This document shows positions 44,867 to 56,010 of a stretch of 64,000 nucleotides of DNA, one piece after another (the first letter of the stretch is position 1; every line of letters starts with the position of its first letter). Origin of the DNA: Aplysia californica (lineage: Eukaryota > Mollusca > Gastropoda > Aplysiida > Aplysiidae). Both the position numbers and the translations under genes were made by a program. Below the pieces are notes generated by a model. That model made no database searches. It was not told the origin of the DNA and was given only the letters and a program-made list of their open reading frames with translations. The stretch spans positions 514,310-578,309 of the forward strand of contig NW_004797273.1 in NCBI RefSeq assembly GCF_000002075.1. Direction: 5' to 3'.

Positions 44867-45790
44867 CCAGTATTGAAACTGAAACAACTAATAGTGGCGC
44901 AGGGGAGTGGAGAGAGGGAGCCGCTGACCTTAGTCACCCACCCTTCGAGCCTGTCAAGCAGCCTGGCCTCCAAGTTGAGATGCGAGGCCGAGCGGCACCA
45001 TTTGACTTTCTCAAGCTTTGTGCTTGTGGGTATGACACATGTAGCTCTGTAGAAACAAACTGCTATGCCACACTGTGTCAGGTCGACTAGGCCATCAAGG
45101 GGCTGCTTTGAGACCTGGACAGACACTGGAGTAAACAAGATGTGGGCCTTTTTTGGCCGTATCACTGGAATGGACCTTCTGCCAATTTCTGATATTCAGG
45201 AATACTGGTGCGCTGATGTATATCAACAATAATGAAAGCTTTGTTCCAAGGGGAGAGGTCGGCCACAACTCCTTGTTCAAAATTAGCCACTTCCTGAACA
45301 GCCTAGCAAAGACCTCCGACAATTACTATCCGACCGCCAACGTTGCTATTGACGAAGCCATGTTCGCATGGAGAGGCAATCTCAGCTTCCATGTGTACAA
45401 CACAGACAAGCCGGACAAATTTGGAGCCAAGATCTTCCGCCTGCGCGACTCCAGCAACACCTACGGCTGCAAGTGTGAGGTGTACGCTGGAAAGAAGAAA
45501 GCCTCTTCCTATATTTCCAAGGGAGCAGTTTACAACATTATCATGAGGCTGCAGTCTCCCTATCTGGGGTGCAGACAACGAGAACATCGATAATTTCTAC
45601 ATTGCCCGAGTCCTTCTGGCTCTACTTATCCTCAAGACAACAGCATGCAGCACTGTCACGCCCAACAGGAAGGGACGGTTGAAGCAGATGGAAGGGAAGA
45701 AGGTGGTGAAGAAGTTTATGGGAGCTGTCGACAGGGCCGACCAGATGGTCCAGCACAACTCTTTTAACCCTATCCTGCCTAATGAGATGG
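44867..45790 (+). pseudogene. piggyBac (PGBD-type) transposase remnant, copy 1
   Basis: Pieces in order: HPPFEPVKQPGLQVEMRGR and PFDFLKLC with VETNCYA (44936-45080); WAFFGRITGMDLLPISDIQEYW (about 45140-45205); then a long frame to 45593 with SFVPRGEVGHNSLFKISHFL, AIDEAMFAWRGNLSFHVYN, KFGAKIFRLRDSSNTYGCK and SKGAVYNIIMRLQSPYLG. In another frame follow DNFYIARVLLALL, TVTPNRKGRLKQ and GAVDRADQMVQHNS (about 45589-45750). Asp residues are present at all three catalytic positions of the DDE_Tnp_1_7 family (IDEAM, DNFY, VDRADQ). At least three frame changes or stops make it a pseudogene. No TTAA-flanked ends were found. Confidence 0.85.
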
Positions 45791-46249
45791 AATGCAGTAT
45801 TAGCGTATCTGCCCAATCAGATGGAATGCCATAGCACGAGTACCTGTTTATGCGACAGAATGAGGTATGAATCATCATTGTGTGTACTAACGTGATCTTA
45901 ACTAAAACCTGTTGGCAGTATGCTTTGGGTTCTCACTGAAAAGAAACAGGAATGGTTGCTCTTCAATATAAAGAAAACAAGGAAAGCCTAGCCCCCCAAC
46001 TTTTTTGTCAAGAAAGTAAAGAAATCGTAACACGTACGCCTTGTTTGGTTTACATTTGTGAGCCTGCTCTCAAGGTTCCTGCCATGAACTCCCCATCAAA
46101 TTCCAGATTACAAGGTTTCAAGGAGAAAATTTTAAAATTCAAGGAGATTTGGGAAAAGAAATTCATGCAGTTTTTGAAATGTTTATGTCTTCTCCGGTGA
46201 AATTCAAGTAGATTTTTCTTTGAATTCAAGGAGGCTGCAAGAACCCTGC

Positions 46250-46465
46250 AGGTCAATGTCCTCTCCACAAACTGCAATCCAGAAATGACATCTGTTCAGA
46301 GGGGAACAAAAGCTGGCCCTGCCGAAGTCCGGATTCCAGTCCTTTTTCTGACTTACAACTCTGGGATGTTCAGTGTTGACCTCCACGATCAACATCTGTC
46401 ATACTATCTGGTTGAGCGCCCTGGAGTTAAGTGGTGGCACCACATAATCTGGTATTTAGTGTGTG
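46250..46465 (+). pseudogene. piggyBac transposase C-terminal remnant, copy 2
   Basis: LSTNCNPEMTSVQRGTKAGP, RIPVLFLTYNSGMFSVDLHD and QHLSYYLVERPGVKWWHHII form the C-terminal part of a PGBD-type transposase, including a second version of the third catalytic Asp (VDLHDQ). Copy 1 already has this motif, so this is a different copy or subfamily. It is cut off by the foldback element starting near 46462. Confidence 0.8.
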
Positions 46466-46587
46466 ATTGGCTCCCTGAGCGAGCGGTAGTTTACATTGAT
46501 TACAATGCAAGGCTGCTAGTAGGCCTACTTACTGATTATCTCGGGTAGTGATTGGATTTATCTTGTGTAACTATAATTAATTTATTT

Positions 46588-46589
<2 letters not shown>

Positions 46590-46648
<59 letters not shown>
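46590..46648. repeat. GA microsatellite within the foldback left arm
   Basis: About 58 bp of perfect (GA)n. The right arm has only a short CTCTCTCTCT at the mirrored position (47131-47140), so the run expanded after the arms formed. Confidence 0.9.
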
Positions 46649-46653
<5 letters not shown>

Positions 46654-46724
46654 ATGAATAAATGTTAGACCTAGATTCTAGATTTTGTTGTGCACCCAGC
46701 CAAGAGTGTGCAGTTCGGTCTAGA

Positions 46725-46792
46725 GTTAGATTCTAGATCTAGATCTAGACCTAGAATCTAGATCGAGATCTAGATCTAGATTCACTCCCACA
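46725..46792. repeat. TAGATC-type hexanucleotide run
   Basis: Dense CTAGATCTAGAT permutations. The same words recur as short runs at many sites in the right half of the window (38320, 47105, 51095, 59665). Confidence 0.75.
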
Positions 46793-47254
46793 ATGGCCGT
46801 CATGTAAACAAACGGGACCACAACTGTACAGGAGTGCCGAAACCGTGCACCGAAAAAGAAGCCGTTTGAAACTAGTAGACTCCAGGCCTACAGAAGCAAG
46901 TAGGCCTACTGTTGATAATTATGATAGTAGACCCGTGAATCAAGTTGCATGATAGGCCTAGTGTGTCTCCGCCAATTCACAGGCGAGTAGTCAAGAGTCG
47001 CTCTTCTGTCATTCGCCCACCAGGCCACCACTAGATTTAGATCATCTACTTTCCGAACTGCACACTCTTGGCTGGGTGCACAACAAAATCTACATCTAGA
47101 TTCTAGATCTAGATACGTTTATTCATTAAACACTCTCTCTCTGGGCTAAAATAAATAAATTATAGTAACACTAGATCGACACACCGCCCGAGATGATCAG
47201 TAGCCTTGCATTGTAACCAATGTAAACTACCGCTCGCTCAGCGAGCCAATCACA

Positions 47255-48323
47255 ATCCAACATTTTTGGGGTCCACCTAGACACCATGACTACGTAGACC
47301 CCAATCGGGGAGTACGTAGACACTTCTTTATTAGAATAACTTCCTGGGAAGTTCTGCCTATTTCTGGGTTTTGTTTTGAATGTCGGGCTGCCGGAGTCGA
47401 CCAAAGGCTAACGCGATGCTCATTCCGATATGAATTAAAAATAGCTCGTGATTTTAGAGATTCTGAATCCATCAATGAACTCTGATTCATATGATGAAGT
47501 TCAAAATAATGGTAGTGTGATGGCAGTATGAGATGAGAAAAAGAGACAGATCATCTGTCACTACTGTCAGCAGTGGGCTAAGCTAGCGCTAATACTAGTA
47601 CGATGACTAATGATTCAAGCATCTAGCCAAAGTCATCATAAACTTATCAATTTAGTTTTCTTTGCTTTGTTATAAATTTCTGTGTGCATTTTAGAACATA
47701 AACAGCCTCACTCTCACAAAAACAACAAAATATTGTACTGACTAGTTTGTCGTTTTTTTGAAAAGCTATAGCCATGAACAAAACAATATCGAGTCAAAAT
47801 TCTTTCTGTTCTGTAAAGCTCAATATTTCTTACTGAAACTGGCCAATTTTCATAAATTTTTATCTAACATAAATAGGTACAGAGAAACCGGATTTTGAAA
47901 AAGGTTAAAAAAAAAAGCTGGCAGGCAGCGACTTGGTCTGAGCAAAGGTGCCGGCAGCGAGTGAGTTACATGGGGGGGAAAAAGCATCAGTTCAAATGAC
48001 AAAAATTTGCCCTTCTAGCAAAACTTTAAAATGTAGGCAGAAACTAGAAAATATCAGCAAACAATTAGTCGAATGAGAATTCTTCTATAATTACTTATGG
48101 GAAAATCCTGACGTGTAAGAAACTATCAGGCCTATATATTCAATTTTACACAGATGGGTCTGCACCACCTGCCATTGAGGTGGGGGTGGGTTACTCCAAA
48201 TAACTTTCACTCACAAACTATTTACACTTTCAAACTTGCCTCTCTCATTTCAGATTAGAAAAGCATGCACACTCACACAATCAACCAACCACAATATATA
48301 CAAAATGAACAAATATACAAGTG
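47255..48323. other. No recognisable gene; 3' flank of TBP
   Basis: No exon is supported. Part of the TBP 3' UTR probably lies at the right end, but no clear poly(A) signal can be chosen. Confidence 0.4.
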
Positions 48324-48400
48324 TCAATGTTTCCGAAAACCTTTCAGAATTGGATAGATGTTCTCAAAAGCTTCGTAGATTTCGGTCCTCACTTTGGCAC
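48324..48400 (-). CDS. TBP: TBP coding exon 7 (C-terminal)
   Basis: Completes Gly221, then [20 protein letters not shown] and FRKH before TGA. Acceptor ATGCAG. Confidence 0.95.
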
Positions 48401-51400
48401 CTGCATAAAAGTATCAAACAAAAAGGTTAATTATTAGAAAAATATTTTTAAAAATCAAACAAAACAATGGCCTTTGAAAACTTGCTTCAAGATAATAAAA
48501 CAAGAATTTGCATTGAGTTCTAAAAGCAACCCATTTCTTTGTATTTAGTCTTCTTGTATTAAATGCATGTTTAACCCTGGTAGCACAGTCTTACCGGAAG
48601 TAACCTATCACCAAAACCGATCGGTTGTAAACCTGGGGGTCTGGCATGGGTATCAGTTGAGCTATATATATACATGTGCTACTGAAAATGACAATTTACA
48701 GCTTAACAGATAATAAAAGTAATATAAAACCATATCCTTTCTCAAAGCTGACATAATAAGCCATTCAAAAATGAAAGCGATCAAACAATTACAAATACAA
48801 ACAAGGTACAAAATGCAATAAAGTTGACAAATAGCAAGGTAGTACAGCGGAACAAGTAATAACACAATGCATGTAGTCGTTCACCTGCATACCAGAGGGG
48901 GCCCATCACCCTGCAGGCAACTTCATTGAACCTGAATTTGCTTTAAATTTACAACTTCATTATACGCAAGATATTGTTGATTTTAATAAACGAAAAAACT
49001 GGGAATCCTCCTTTCACTGAATCCCAGCTTCACTGTAGAGTGTGATTAATTCAGGACGGCCCCCCAGAAAATTCGGAACAGTTGGCAAGCCTGTCAAAAG
49101 TCTTAATTTGTATCTCTTCTCATCCTATAGCAATAATGAACTCACCTGTGAGCACGACCTTGCCCGAGACAAAGATAAGTAGAACAATTCTCGGCTTTAC
49201 CATCCGATATATAAGGCCTGGGAAAAGCTCAGGTTCATAGCTGAAAAAAAAAAGCCACTGCAATGTCCATTCAGTAAGAAGAAAAAAGAGAGGGACAAAA
49301 TCTGTTTATAGACAATAAGTGTGAACACATCTTGAAAGTTTAGCTATATTACATCTACATACTGATGTCAAATTTACCACACATCTTCTCTCTCACGATG
49401 TGAAGACTTTTACACTGGCGTATATGGTGTAAATTTAAGGCACTTCGTGCTTGCATGCAAAAGATGAGTTTGACTCTACAGGGGGGAGGGGTGGGTGGGG
49501 TATTTATTCTTAGGAAGTCCGAGAACATACACAACTATTGGTCTCTTCCATATTTCTCCCAATAAAATTTATGAGCACCTTCATTTTCCAGTGGGTTATG
49601 CAACTGTACATCATGATCCATTACCCTGCATGACCACTTTGCCCTAGATCCCATAATATATCTATTTGAGCAAGTATAGTGGGGCAAGTGTGTGTGCATA
49701 CGTCTGCTAGTGTTTGTGTGCCTACCAAAAAAATTCACTCATTTTAAAATGCATAGCGTCTGTACTGATGCTATTTTTGTTCATCCAACAAAATTTTATC
49801 TGAAAGTACCTCTTTAGACAGTAAGTCAAAATGATCCAGGAATCCATGCATCCATCATATAACCTAAACATTTTCACTTTTCAAACTGGCTTGTACACAA
49901 ATGAAATATTTCCTGATTAAATTGATTTGAATTAAGTTACTTCTAAACAAGCAGGTAATCAGAAGATAAAATTTTAGCAAATGATTGAATAAACATGGTG
50001 GACTGTATTTTATCCCTTTTCAACCATTGGGGATTTTAAAAAAAAGAAGTCAGTCTGACCTGTCTGCTTTACCCCAAACTTATTGCCAAAACCGGAGGTC
50101 TTGCCTCCTGAATTAAAAAAATCCCTTGACTGATAATATTATGTTATTAAGATATCCAACAACAGATGGAGGACACATGCCCAAACAGATATGATCCAAC
50201 AAAGGGAGCTAACAGCTCTAAGCCTACAGCAGACTCACTCCCTGTCAAAGCTACAGCTTACCTGGAGAACTGAGCGTGTGTTAAAACCAGGCCCTCAAGT
50301 CGGATCGGGAATCGCACATCACAGCTTCCGACCATGTTCTGTATTTTAAAGTCAAGAAACTTCGCCTGTAAAACAATGACGGTTAAAAAAAAGAAGTTCA
50401 CTTTCATACCACAGCCTTGTTCAATTGGCGTACTATAACAGTGCACGTTGTCACTATTCATCAAAACAAAGGAGGGTTCATGCATAGGACAAATAACTGA
50501 ATCACTTAAAAAAAATAAATATCTGCAAGTCTTGTGTTTAACGGTGCATGCAAATGCATGAGGTCATATGAGCGAGTGGGACACATTGAACAGTTTCAGT
50601 TGGTAGGAAATTTTGAATCACCAGGGATCTTCAAGGTACGCAACTTGCACATGGGACCTCCGAGATTTTTCGCCCTTATCCAAGAAAGCTAGGTGTTAGA
50701 TCTTACCCGTCATAAGATCAGGGGTGTAGCTGAAAGACAGCAGTAACAAGGAGCAGTAGAAAGGCAGCAGAAAAAGTCAGGAGCCTAGAGGAGGGGGCAA
50801 AGGAGGTGAGGGGGTGGGGGCAGAAAGTGGAGACGAAAACAGATGATAGAACATTGTTAGAGAGCAGGAAACGAAATGAAAGGAGAACATTTTAGAGAAG
50901 AAAATTTTCCGTCAATATCAGATTCGAACCCGAGACCTATTGAATGAGAAGTAAACATCATAGCCTAGACCTGCATGTGTGCCTCAACCAGATTGAAAAT
51001 GTTGCACCCACCACACAAACCTGCCCCCCCCCCCAGTCCATTCCCCTCAGAAGAGCTTCTGTGGGTGTCATAAAATAGCAGCACTTGTAGAGTTAGATCT
51101 AGATCTACACGATAGGGGCATCAGCCCCCCAAAAAAGAACCAGCAATGGCCCTTCAGAAATGTAAAAAAGCCAGCAAAAGTTAAAAAAAACCAACAACAA
51201 CAACAACAAAAAACCCAAAATTGGTTTTATACAATAACGCAATAGAATTGGAATATGAATCCTCCATATAGCAATCTAGATAAATCTAGACCAGGTAGAA
51301 CAAGTGAATAGGAATAGATCTAGATCTTGAACGAAATCCGCATCCCAACAGAGTTAGAGGGAGTCAGCTGAGTCTAATAATTTACACACCTGATGAAATG

Positions 51401-54400
51401 CACTTTTACCAACATTAACATAACAGGACAACCAAAACCTCCCTCTGAGCGGTTGATAAAGAAACAACAAATTTACATACCGGAAATCCTAGCTTTTGAA
51501 CAATCCTGGCATATTTTCTGGCTGCAAGTTTTGCACTCTCCTCACTGAAAAGAAAAATAAATGTTACCCCATATCCATCTCAGGGAGGCAATTAGTCTAA
51601 AAACCTGTACGTCCCTCTTTTAGCACAATCAATCAAAAGCCTAAGCCGGAAACGGACCTGCAGGAACACAAAAACAACTGGCTTCAAATGGATAAAACTT
51701 TCACATGGCAGTCTTATAGATAAAACTTTTTTTCACGCAGCAGGCTTAATGATAAAACTTTCACACAGCAGAGGCTTATAGATAAGGAAGTGATTATTCA
51801 CACCGGGTGTGCGCATAAGATTTCATTTTATTCACACCGGGTGTGCGCATAAGAAATAATTTTATTTGCACAGGGTCGAGCCTACATTGATTTTGGACCT
51901 CGTTTGTCACACCCGGGTATCCCACCTTTTGGCAAAGGCTTTAATTTATGTTAAAACAACTGGACACTAGACCTAGTATAACTTGTTTCAGATTTAGGGT
52001 TAAAGTAAGCATGCACTCTCTCCTCTCTCTCTCTCTAGCACAAGGAAAACAGAAAAAAAAAAGAAAGAGAGATTTGAGCCATTATCATTGACACAATATA
52101 CAACTTGAATTCAAATTTGAGTTGGGGGGGGGGGGGGGGGGTTGTATCGCATTGCACAATTAAGATCTAGATCTATGCCATGATCTTTGTCCCTACGCGA
52201 AAGAGGATGAAAAAAAGGAAAAATGAGGAAATGCTTGATCTAGATAATTTCCATCCTTCTTTTGAAACGCCCTGTGTCAATAATATTTTGTAGTATTCAC
52301 ACACCCTGTGCGAATATAATTTCATAGTATTCACACACCCTATGCGAATAACATTTCATAGTATTCACACACCCTGTGCGAATAAAATTTCACAATATTC
52401 ACACAGTATTCACACACTCTGTGCGAATAAAATTTCATAGTATTTGCGCACCCTGTGCGAATACAATTCCATAGTATTCACACACCCTGTGCAAATAACA
52501 ACAGCCTATTTATAAAACTTTTTCACACATCTCTAATGAAAAAAGTAACGAAAAAACTATTACAACACATTTGTTTGTTTGTGTAAAGAGAAGTACATCA
52601 ACACAATAATGGTCATTTAGTGCTGGGAAAAAATAAGAGACAGAAAAAACAGAGGGAAAGTAAAGAAATATGATCTACAACTAGGTACCAGAAATTAAAT
52701 TTTCAAAGTAGCTGTATGTCAAATTTATCTGTTCCATTTGAAAGGCCTATACCCACTGAGCATTTTGGTACCATTATTTAACCTCTCAGTCAATTTTAAA
52801 GAAAATAGTAGTTGTTTAAAATGTGATTAAATTTGTTAAAGTCAGTCACTGGTTGCAACCATATGTTTGACAGACAATAAAAGAGTATCAAGTGCACTAA
52901 ACATCTCCACATTAACAGAGTACAATCACTATAACAAATATATGGAGCCTAATTTTTTTCAAGACTGTGAGATCATTACAAATCAGTATTTTATCACTTC
53001 AAACACGATGATCTGTCGTTATTTCGACAAAAACACCGAGCGTTGACCCGGCCGGCGCTGCACCGGCCCCCGCGGCGAGCTATACTGTAGTTAACTGATA
53101 TGTACCCCGCGTGCTGGGTCACATACTTTCCGAGTCTCGCGGAAGGATTGATGTAAAATAATTCCAAATAAATTACTTTATTCTAATAGAACATAAACTG
53201 ATCTTTTCATTAATACCTTTTTTAAGCCAGTATTTTACACATTTGGTGTAAAAAGTGATCTTTAAACATTTTGACAGCATTTTTAAAAGCTTTCTATTTA
53301 AACGCCAAAGGCCAAATAAATATCACGGGAAAGCCCGTTTAGAGCTCTACAGTTCTCCGCCAATGAAAAGACGGTATTTAATTATTTAATCATCGCTCGT
53401 TCCGCGAAGCATTTGAATGCACACGTGTCAATTTTTGAACTGGCCGACCACGCATTCCGACCGCGAGGGGCTTCGCTTTCGTCGGCGATTCTCCAGCTCC
53501 TAATAATCGGAAATATAAACAACTTACACCATTGTAACGAGGAAAAGCTGAACTTTTACAAGGTGTAGGGCATTTGGTGTTTTATAGCGAAAGAGCAAAG
53601 AAACAGCGATTGGAATTACCCCGATTTCACGCGGTCCGAAGGCCGCGAGTGCCCGCGAGGCCGTGTTTACGCTACCTACTACAACCTGACGCCCTCCAAC
53701 CCACCCGCTTAATATACCAATTTTTAGGTAAATTAGCGGAAAGAAAGAAATCTACAGAAGGCATATGGGGATAACATTTTTCTTATAAAACTAGCGCTTC
53801 TGAAAAACAAGAGGAAAATGCACTTGTTCGCAGAACATTAAAATCCATGGAATAACTCATCAGTGGGACTTTCATCAACATTTTGAAAAGCTCTTATTCC
53901 TGATTTTACTAACCCATAACAGTTGGCAGGACATAGTGAAATTGAAGACTTGTTCACAATCACTATCATGGAGGAGTTTTATGAACCATCCTTGTTCTTG
54001 AGATTACTCGGAGAGGACACTAGCTTAGTAGCTTTAACAGTGAGACATCTGTAAGAACTTAGTCATCATATCACATTACAGTGTAAAGGAAGCGGGAAAA
54101 AAAAAAGAAAAGAAAACCTCAAATAGCTGCTTAACAAATATCTTAAGGAAAGTAGAAGCAACCTATTGAATCCCTTGACTAAAAATGAATAACAATACAG
54201 ACCTTTTGGCTCCTGTGCACACCATTTTTCCTGAGCTGAAGATGAGAGCTGTAGTTCGGGGCTCCCTGATCCTCATGATGACAGCAGCAAAACGTTTTGG
54301 GTTGTACTCTGCATTTCTTGCCCGAAGAGCAATAGTTTTGAGATCTAGTTTGGTGGCTAAGCTAACTGTACATACAATATTTCTGAAACATAAAAAAAAA

Positions 54401-55696
54401 CCTCAGTAATGAAATCAGAACAGAAAAATTCTTTAGCTTTTCATCTCTTCCTTTCACTTAACACATAGCTTTGTAACTTTTTTGCCCTGACAAACAAAAA
54501 CATCTCGCTTTAAAAACACAGTGCTCATCATTTGTAATTAAAAACAATGAACTTCAGGCTTTAAACACTTTAAGCAGGTTGAACCCCCCTCCCCCCCCAT
54601 TAACTCCCACCTTGAAAGCTGTTTTTTTGTTTCATATTTAGAGGGACCCCTCCCCAGAAAAAAGTCTAGCCTTATACCTTGTTGATCAGTCTAAGAGTTT
54701 ACTAAGACTCAGGCACTCATCCACTCCATCATAACCTTTAACTAAAAAGAAACACCATTGAAGACATTACACTAAATATCACATAATTCCATGCTTAAGT
54801 TACTGCAAGGAATTCACCTGCTGTTGTCTCTTATATTAGGAAGACAGGCATCATTGTAAATTGTACTCAATCAAAATGTTATTTCATCAATTGGGCATTT
54901 TGTACATTAACCTCTCTCTAGAAAAAAAAATTGAGACACCCGCACAAATTAGTCTGCAGGCACAGACACAATAAAACTACACATACTGAAGTGTTGGACA
55001 GATTCCGGAACCTTCTGAAGCTGGTGTAGCTGGAGAAAATGGAGTCATGGGTCCCCCCACTGGATTTGGGGTGCCAGGGTAGAGACTAGCCGTGGACGGG
55101 GGCAGCACAGGGTTGAACCCCATGCCTGGAGACAGCAGAGGGCTCTAGAAACAAAAAAGTCGTGAGTCAAAATGAAAAATGAAAAACTGTTAAAAACAAC
55201 ATAACTATAATCTGACTTTAAATACTTCAATATATATTTCCACTTACAGAACAGACGTTGAATTGCTAAGAATACATAACTTAGTAGATTTTTAACAAAA
55301 TAAAATGATAATTTAATAATCATTTCATGAAAGTAGAGCGCAGTGGTAGTATTAAAAATTTTTTAAGGGTAGATTCTAATAGAAAATTTAACAGCCACGG
55401 GCTGACTCAGCTGGAAATTGACATCATATCAGGACAATATTATGAAAAACAAAAGATGGTCTTTCATTGTTTTAGTAGGCATTTTACAGCACATGAAACA
55501 CAATTACGTCATATAATGCTGAGGATAAGGGGTGTTACTAAGGGAAGAGGAGAAAGCAAATCACATCAGAGTATCCGCCAACTACTCACAAAGATGGTAT
55601 TTAAATCTGTGTGGAGTTCACAAATTCTGAACAAACCTGTATTGACTGTGGTTGTGGTGTCAAACCAGAACCAAATGAAGGGTACTGGTTATCCAT
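48324..55696 (-). CDS. TBP: TATA-box-binding protein TBP, 7 coding exons
   Basis: Exons in transcript order: 55696-55637, 55144-54987, 54382-54203, 51544-51481, 50365-50262, 49240-49146, 48400-48324 (with stop). All junctions are GT-AG and phase-consistent, giving 245 residues. TBP binds the TATA box and nucleates TFIID, SL1 and TFIIIB, so it serves all three nuclear RNA polymerases. The core (about residues 74-245) is nearly identical to human, with both saddle repeats. The paired phenylalanines that kink DNA are at F104/F121 and F195/F212, each 17 residues apart as in human. [20 protein letters not shown] and [20 protein letters not shown] are diagnostic. The N-terminus is only 73 residues: [20 protein letters not shown], then a Pro/Ser/Gly-rich part ending [18 protein letters not shown], with no polyglutamine. 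The last residues are GFRKH. The start ATG has a good context (ACTATGG). Confidence 0.97.
48401..49145 (-). other. TBP intron 6
   Basis: No further feature was recognised. Confidence 0.5.
49146..49240 (-). CDS. TBP: TBP coding exon 6
   Basis: Residues Y190-T220 with split codons at both ends. [20 protein letters not shown] and [11 protein letters not shown] carry F195 and F212. Donor CAG/GTGAGT. Confidence 0.97.
49241..50261 (-). other. TBP intron 5
   Basis: No further feature was recognised; one G-rich run at 49481-49500. Confidence 0.5.
50262..50365 (-). CDS. TBP: TBP coding exon 5
   Basis: Residues A155-S188 plus two bases: [20 protein letters not shown] and [14 protein letters not shown]. 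Acceptor TTTACAG, donor CAG/GTAAGC. Confidence 0.97.
50526..50985 (-). mobile_element. SINE-B copy with internal insertion
   Basis: The minus-strand head is at the right end (about 50920-50985), with B box TCGGGTTCGAATCTG and TCATTCAATAGGTC as in the 5545 copy. The tail at the left end has GAGGTCATATGAGCG. The roughly 300 bp between, including an AGCAG- and GGGGG-rich part near 50735-50830, is longer than in the 5545 copy. Confidence 0.55.
51481..51544 (-). CDS. TBP: TBP coding exon 4
   Basis: Completes Ser133, then [20 protein letters not shown] and P. Acceptor TTTTCAG, donor CCG/GTATGT. Only 64 nt long. Confidence 0.95.
51690..51870. repeat. Short tandem repeats in TBP intron 3
   Basis: Three GATAAAACTTT-CAC-GCAG-TTAtaGAT-type units (51690-51785) are followed by two units of TTATTCACACCGGGTGTGCG and CATAAGA (51794-51852). 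CACACCGGGTGTG is a perfect palindrome apart from its centre. Confidence 0.7.
52275..52500. repeat. Minisatellite, about seven units of 32-45 bp
   Basis: The unit is ATAGTATTCACACACCCTGT followed by GCGAATAAAATTTC. Related to the CACACCGGGTGTGCG words at 51794, suggesting one origin. It lies in TBP intron 3. Confidence 0.85.
53035..53770. other. CpG-rich segment of unknown nature in TBP intron 3
   Basis: Against AT-rich neighbours, 53035-53140 and 53390-53700 are GC- and CpG-rich (GACCCGGCCGGCGCTGCACC; GCACCGGCCCCCGCGGCGAG; GGCCGCGAGTGCCCGCGAGG). A TATAAAA lies on the minus strand near 53582. The 66-codon open frame at 53574-53774 has no recognised similarity. It may be a regulatory island, an unrecognised small RNA gene or an insertion. 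Confidence 0.4.
54203..54382 (-). CDS. TBP: TBP coding exon 3
   Basis: Completes Gln73, then residues 74-132: [20 protein letters not shown] through [11 protein letters not shown], with F104 and F121. Donor AAG/GTCTGT. Confidence 0.97.
54987..55144 (-). CDS. TBP: TBP coding exon 2 (N-terminal domain)
   Basis: Residues 21-72, [20 protein letters not shown] through GICPTL, plus two bases. The [11 protein letters not shown] segment matches the end of the vertebrate N-terminal domain. Donor TCA/GTATGT. Confidence 0.93.
55469..55590 (-). mobile_element. SINE-A copy, degraded
   Basis: GTTTTAGTAGGCATTTTACA, GCACATGAAACACAATTACG, GGGGTGTTACTA and CATCAGAGTATCCGCCAACT lie in TBP intron 1, ending about 45 bp from exon 1. 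Confidence 0.65.
55637..55696 (-). CDS. TBP: TBP coding exon 1 with start codon
   Basis: 20 codons, [20 protein letters not shown], donor CAG/GTTTGT. The GLTPQPQ core matches the TGLTPQPIQ block of human TBP. Confidence 0.9.
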
Positions 55697-55880
55697 AGTG
55701 AACTGGATCCCTCAGAGTTGCTACAAGCAGAGACTAGCGGTGTGACAAGAAGTCAGAGGAATCAAATCACGAGCAAAAACGTCTGCTCGTTGAATGGAAT
55801 GCTACTTGCATCAAATCAGCACATAAACACTTTCTGAGTGTCAGCCATGCAGGTTTATCATGGTTCTCTCACATCCTGAG
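55697..55880 (-). other. TBP: TBP 5' UTR exon with probable upstream intron
   Basis: On the minus strand TTTTTTTCTTTGTGCAG, a strong polypyrimidine tract and acceptor, ends at 55881. It suggests that the untranslated exon begins at 55880 and that a further untranslated exon and the promoter lie to the right of it. No promoter could be placed. Confidence 0.55.
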
Positions 55881-55967
55881 CTGCACAAAGAAAAAAACAA
55901 AACAAAAAAAACATTAAAGACACTTTTCCCCCCACATCTTGAGCAGCACCATGACTAAAAGGAAATA

Positions 55968-56010
55968 CAGTTGAACCTGCCTTGATGGAAACCTGTCATA
56001 ATGGAATCTC
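55968..56010 (+). mobile_element. Tigger-like terminus, related to 2311
   Basis: TA then CAGTTGAACCTGCCTTGATG, GAAACCTGTCATAATGGAAT resembles the ends at 2311 and 35069. It lies just upstream of the TBP 5' UTR exon. Confidence 0.45.

Larger units (their letters stand above)
46462..47254. mobile_element. Foldback element with long inverted arms
   Basis: The left arm (46462 to about 46720) reads TGTGATTGGCTCCCTGAGCG, GTAGTTTACATTG, TGCAAGGCT, then AATTTATTTTAG, a (GA)n run, AATAAATGTTAGA and TGCACCCAGCCAAGAGTGTG. The right arm (about 47045-47254) carries the same blocks inverted, ending CGCTCAGCGAGCCAATCACA. The spacer is about 320 bp and holds TAGATC repeats. No coding frame. Confidence 0.8.

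Noticed and set aside
45303-45587. 94-codon minus-strand frame
   Set aside because: Antisense shadow of the piggyBac transposase remnant.
53574-53774. 66-codon frame in the CpG-rich island
   Set aside because: No recognised similarity and no splice support; GC-rich DNA has fewer stops by chance. The island itself is kept as a finding.
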